Assembly (NCBI GenBank): GCA_025175895.1 | Contig: CM046003.1 | Location: 45,750,335-45,814,334, forward strand | Direction: 5' to 3' | Source: Wurfbainia villosa | Taxonomy: Eukaryota; Streptophyta; Magnoliopsida; Zingiberales; Zingiberaceae | Length of the DNA stretch: 64,000 nucleotides | Shown here: positions 60,560 to 64,000 of the stretch, in pieces | Numbering within the stretch: position 1 is the first letter of the stretch | Layout: every line of letters begins with the position of its first letter | Translations under genes and position numbers: made by a program | Notes under the pieces: model-generated | Databases searched by the model: none | The model's input: only the letters and a program-made list of their open reading frames with translations | Told to the model about the DNA's origin: nothing

Positions 60560-62053
60560 TGATGTGAGCAAAAACATATAGGGTTTTAGGAGTAGCTTTC
60601 GCTCACATCTCATTATATTTTATGTTAGTTTCATGCATATGTTACTCTATTTTGCACGCATTTCCTATTTTCTGATTCGGAGATATGCTCTTTGTACTTT
60701 TGTGTGCAGGATAGCATTTCATGGGAAAACAATGCACTTTTGGAGCATAAATGGAGCAATTTGTGGAGCACGGACCTTAGGGAACATGCACTGGCCATGT
60801 CCCAAGACTTGGACATGTTTCCAAAGAGAAACGGATCAAAATGGAGGCTCCAAGAAAAGACACGACCAGCCCATGTGAAAACACATGGCCGTGCCTTTTT
60901 TCCAGCCCTGATTTCAGCCATTTTCCATCCTTGCACATGGCTTGGCCGTGTGAAATTCACACGGCCGTGTGGCGGCACTGCAAATTTGACGAAATAGGGT
61001 TTTTCAAGCATTTATGGAAAGCCAGAGCCACCTCTATATATAGGAAACTTGTCTAAGAGACTAGGGATCATGAGGGAGCCGTCTTAGGGCTCCTAAACCC
61101 TAGGGAGGAGGCACGACGGCTAGGATGGCACGCCAAAGCCCTAAAAAGCTTCGGTAACTCGCAACGGGGAGGAGGAACACCGCCGGAGGTCAACGCCTTG
61201 CACTTCAACGCCGGAGAGAAGACCACGAAAGCATTGTAATTCTTTGTTCTTGCATTTTATTCCTTATGTATTCGAACATAGACATGCTTTGTGATTCTTC
61301 CTTCATATACATGGAGTAGTACTTTCGATTCTAGGATTAGGGAGTATCTTGTGTGCACATTACAATGTTAGTTCATGTTAAATTCTTCCTTTGAATTTGA
61401 TTTGACAATTGGTAGTTGTTTCTTTACTATATCTATGCGTGTTTGGCTTTCTATCTGCTGTGCTTAGGCGATACGAGGGATGACAACCCTCGTATTTAAG
61501 ATTTAGGGGATTTTATATAAGGAACCTAGGGGTAAACCTGATCCCTTGTAATTATGGGTAGAAGGGTACGATGAAATCGGAAACGGTTCATCGTAGGGAT
61601 TGATTCGGCATCCTCGTATCGTCTATCCCGTCCTTTTAGGCAGAGATAGCTCCCGATAGATGCGGCGGCTCTGCGGGAGAGTGTATGATGTCTCTTCTAC
61701 AAAACCATAGCTAAACGTCTAGACAATGCCAATTGATAATATTATTTTGTGATACACAAGCGAAACTGAAGTTCTAGAATCACCTTTGAAGACCTCGGCA
61801 CACTCCTTTCCTCCTCCGTGTGACACCGTATAGAGTAAAGTCCACCGACAACCCTCACCAATCGAAACCTCTTAGAGTTACGTCCGAACAATTACAACCA
61901 CTGAAAATATTTGGTATTCGAATCCCAGTCCCTGTGAGATCGATAATCTTTATTACTTGATGACATCCGTGCACTTGCGGGCGTTGAGCGCGAGTACGCG
62001 CTTCGAGTCCTCGACGACCTTTGTCACGAGATTTGAGGTCGCGTTCGTGCTCA
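60560..62053 (+). mobile_element. 5' LTR of an Athila-like gypsy derivative
   Basis: It runs from TGATGTGAGC to ...TTCGTGCTCA, just before a PBS-like site. It contains the palindromic CACACGGCCGTGTG near 60960 and neighbouring variants. The left boundary fits the end of recognisable copia LTR. Confidence 0.55.
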
Positions 62054-62061
62054 TTAAATTT

Positions 62062-62080
62062 TTAACTCCGTTGTCGAGGA
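62062..62080 (+). other. degenerate PBS
   Basis: TTAACTCCGTTGTCGAGGA resembles TTGGCGCCGTTGCCGGGGA, the tRNA-Asp type PBS common in Tat/Athila elements, with four or five changes. Confidence 0.6.
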
Positions 62081-62241
62081 CTGATCGATTCGATATCGAA
62101 TCGGGAAGTGGATAATTGGATCGGACTTAGGATAGATTTACTTTTCTTGTTTTATTTTATTTTATTTTATCTTATTTTATTTTATTTCAGTTTTGTTTAT
62201 TCAGTTGCTCTTTCCTTATCTATAATTTCCTGTGTATAACG

Positions 62242-62541
62242 ATGCATGCTTTTACTCATGATTATGATCAAGTTAATGCTATAAGTTTTGGTAATATTTA
62301 TTGTGAACATTGTGGTGAAACATGACATACCATTAATGATTGTCCGGATATATTCGAACCTTCACAGTTTGAACAAGAAGATGTCACCTACAATTACAAC
62401 CAGTGGCCATAAGATGATTTCTATTCATATAGTTATGACCCTGGGTACTTAAACCCTCAATATTGTCCGCCTAAATCCCGACTTGAGCACATGATGGAAG
62501 ATTTCATTCAAACAGAACAAGTGGCGAACGATGAATTCTGA
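62242..62541 (+). pseudogene. gag: Athila-like gag remnant with an interrupted zinc knuckle
   Basis: From ATG 62242 the frame reads MHAFTHDYDQVNAISFGNIY, then CEHCGET, a TGA at 62323-62325, then HTINDCP. The stop lies exactly inside a CCHC knuckle. Further on, after another TAA, comes YSYDPGYLNPQYC and KSRLEHMMEDFIQTEQ, as found after the knuckle in Athila-type gag. The large capsid part before the knuckle is missing. Not functional. Confidence 0.6.
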
Positions 62542-62703
62542 TGGCGGCATTCGCAGACAGAGACTCAATATCGTTTCCAAAATGAGAACGAGAGCTATGA
62601 GTCACCATGCAACTTTTATCTAGAACCAAGCCCCCACTTAGAAGCCCTGCTAGATAATTTTACTAGGGAATGCAAAGAGCATAGACAACAATTTGCGAAG
62701 ATT

Positions 62704-63288
62704 ATGGAACGAGATCTAGCAAGAGAAGAAACCAAACGACTAGAAGGTGACTTTAATGACTGGATCACACCTAATAGGGTGGAGACTCACTTTGAGCGAA
62801 TGAATGAGGAGGGCGTAGATGACATAGGAAGTGAAGAAGGACAATCAATTCAATCACTACTGGAAGAAGAACTTGAGGATTATATAATTGATACTTTAAT
62901 CGAGGAGAGCATTGCTTCAATCCAAACACCTCCTAACCTCAAGGATCTAGAAGAGCCTACCATAACCCTCACCGAAGCTTTAGCTACCAATAACGAAGCC
63001 TATTTAGCGATTTGTAATGATAAAATTTCATTCGACATAATAGAATCTGCTAACCAATCTTTTGTTGAGGATATTCGTGGTGAGTTATGTTATTTACAGC
63101 ATCTGGACAAAATAGAATATTATGATCAAACTCCTAATGATTACTTGAGGCTAAGCATGTTCAATCTTGAACCAAGGAAGGTAGCTAATAAATACCTTGC
63201 CCCTCCACAAGCAAGATTTAAGAGATATGATGATAAGGGACCACAAGGGAGGAGGTGTAAGGTGAGCAAATATCTTGCTCCCCCATGA
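62704..63288 (+). CDS. uncharacterised acidic ORF in the Athila-like derivative
   Basis: An open frame of 194 codons from an ATG, with very acidic composition in the middle (EELEDYIIDTLIEESI). Two copies of a KYLAPP motif flank a basic patch at its C-terminus. I recognise no enzyme motif. In a complete element, pol would be expected after gag, but no protease, RT or integrase motif occurs here. It could be leftover gag-adjacent sequence or a reused reading frame of a non-autonomous derivative. Confidence 0.35.
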   Translation: MERDLAREETKRLEGDFNDWITPNRVETHFERMNEEGVDDIGSEEGQSIQSLLEEELEDYIIDTLIEESIASIQTPPNLKDLEEPTITLTEALATNNEAYLAICNDKISFDIIESANQSFVEDIRGELCYLQHLDKIEYYDQTPNDYLRLSMFNLEPRKVANKYLAPPQARFKRYDDKGPQGRRCKVSKYLAPP

Positions 63289-63326
63289 GCAAGATTCAAA
63301 TACCTTAAATGAAACGTAGGAATAAG

Positions 63327-63380
63327 GTCGAGCTAAAAGACCTTAAACAAAACGCTTCTTGGGAGGCAACCCAAGTTTAG
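63327..63380 (+). other. conserved post-pol motif of Athila-like elements
   Basis: GTCGAGCTAAAAGACCTTAA, then CGCTTCTTGGGAGGCAACCC. I recognise this block as the sequence that follows the integrase stop codon in Athila-type elements. Finding it only 1 kb after gag implies that pol has been deleted. Confidence 0.5.
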
Positions 63381-63529
63381 TTTTTAGGATTTCTTTTTAT
63401 TGCATTCAATTTTTGTAATTCGAACTTTGATTTATGGTATTTAGCATTTGTAGGTAAGGAAAAAACTTGCTAGGTAAAAACAAAAGTCATTTTTAAGTTT
63501 ATACGGTGAAGTGAGTGAGCGAAATCAAA

Positions 63530-63730
63530 CCATTGTGCACCACGAGAAAAGAAACAAAGGGCGCACGGCTAGGCCGTGTGTTCTCACACGGCTGTGCCCT
63601 GACTTCTAGAGTCGCACACGGTCAGGCAGTGTGTTTTCACACGGTCATGCCCTGACTTCCAGAGGCGTACACAATCAAGCCATGTGATTTTACATGGCCG
63701 TGTCACGTCCCCTAGTCCATGTGAAGAGCC
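63530..63730 (+). repeat. CACACGG/CCGTGTG inverted-repeat cluster
   Basis: Three successive ~70-bp segments each contain CACGG...GCCGTGTG-like pairs and CCTGACTTC(T/C)AGA. The same words occur in the LTR at 60880-60970. Confidence 0.75.
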
Positions 63731-63739
63731 TACACCTGC

Positions 63740-64000
63740 ACTGTTTTTTTCCTACTTTTGAGCAGAATGCAGGTACTTCTGCCTACGATTTCTTGGAGTT
63801 CTGATCGCGCCTCGATGACATATACGCTGAGCAGTAGACGAAGGGGTAGCGATGGGATGATCATGACTCCTATACGCAGGTAGAGTTTACAAGTTTACGG
63901 GAGCACTTCCAGTGGGCCGAGGACTTCTACGACGAGGCCCGCATTTACTTTCAGGAGAAGGAGGCCACCTACTGCCAGGAGATGCGACAACATATTCATG
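63740..64000 (+). other. open, coding-like tail at the window edge
   Basis: From about 63880 a frame reads FTSLREHFQWAEDFYDEARI and on to the edge without a stop. It may belong to an env-like or gag-like ORF of the Athila-like element. Too short to assign. Confidence 0.3.

Noticed and set aside
60086..60562. Overlapping ORFs on both strands
   Set aside because: They are translations of CTCGGGC low-complexity repeat in a copia LTR.
1..64000. tRNA, rRNA or snRNA genes
   Set aside because: No cloverleaf or box A/B pattern or rRNA core sequence was recognised by eye; the tRNA-Met matches seen are retroelement primer sites of 12-13 bases.

Overview
This is plant nuclear DNA, a retroelement-rich stretch of an angiosperm chromosome. 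It shows a 25-exon GT-AG split gene, several nested LTR retrotransposons, a Mutator-like (MULE) DNA transposon and MITEs. The one clearly intact host gene encodes the exocyst subunit SEC3. From memory its sequence looks closer to monocot (rice-like) than to Arabidopsis SEC3, but the species cannot be named from the sequence.

Layout. Positions 1-12051 are a stack of nested LTR elements: a decayed minus-strand chromovirus-like (Tekay/Del type) element, the 3' end of a plus-strand SIRE-like copia element, a minus-strand SIRE-like gag and LTR broken by that plus-strand LTR, and a further minus-strand copia LTR split by a solo LTR with a CAACC target duplication. A Tourist/Harbinger-type MITE with TTA duplications lies at 12187-12750. 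A broken ROP/RAC GTPase relic (13035-13498) sits just upstream of SEC3 (14075-24358; I assemble 25 exons, 859 aa).

24990-40849 is one complete 15.86 kb minus-strand Ty3/gypsy element of the Tat type, bounded by a TAAAT duplication. It has two roughly 1.2 kb LTRs, broken gag, protease, RT/RNase H and integrase, an 8 kb integrase-to-LTR region with three antisense coding relics, and a 19-copy, 91-bp tandem array. An ATL-type RING-H2 pseudogene follows (41469-41947). Immediately downstream is a complete 12.5 kb MULE (42027-54548) with 9-bp ATTTTGGAA duplications and about 0.8 kb terminal inverted repeats. It carries a decayed MuDR-type transposase on the minus strand and, on the plus strand, a captured Ulp1-like (C48) cysteine protease gene. 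Between the two genes is a ~225-bp tandem array containing a TRIM element.

54558-64000 holds a short TIR element, copia LTR pieces interrupted by a 2.2 kb solo LTR with a GATTG duplication, and the 5' part of an Athila-like gypsy derivative that runs off the right edge and seems to have lost pol.

Only SEC3 looks functional as a cellular gene. The main interest is in the architecture of the mobile elements: the Tat element with multiple antisense ORFs and a satellite-like array, and the MULE carrying a protease gene. All coordinates, target duplications and exon joins were read by eye; family names rest on motif recognition, not on searches.
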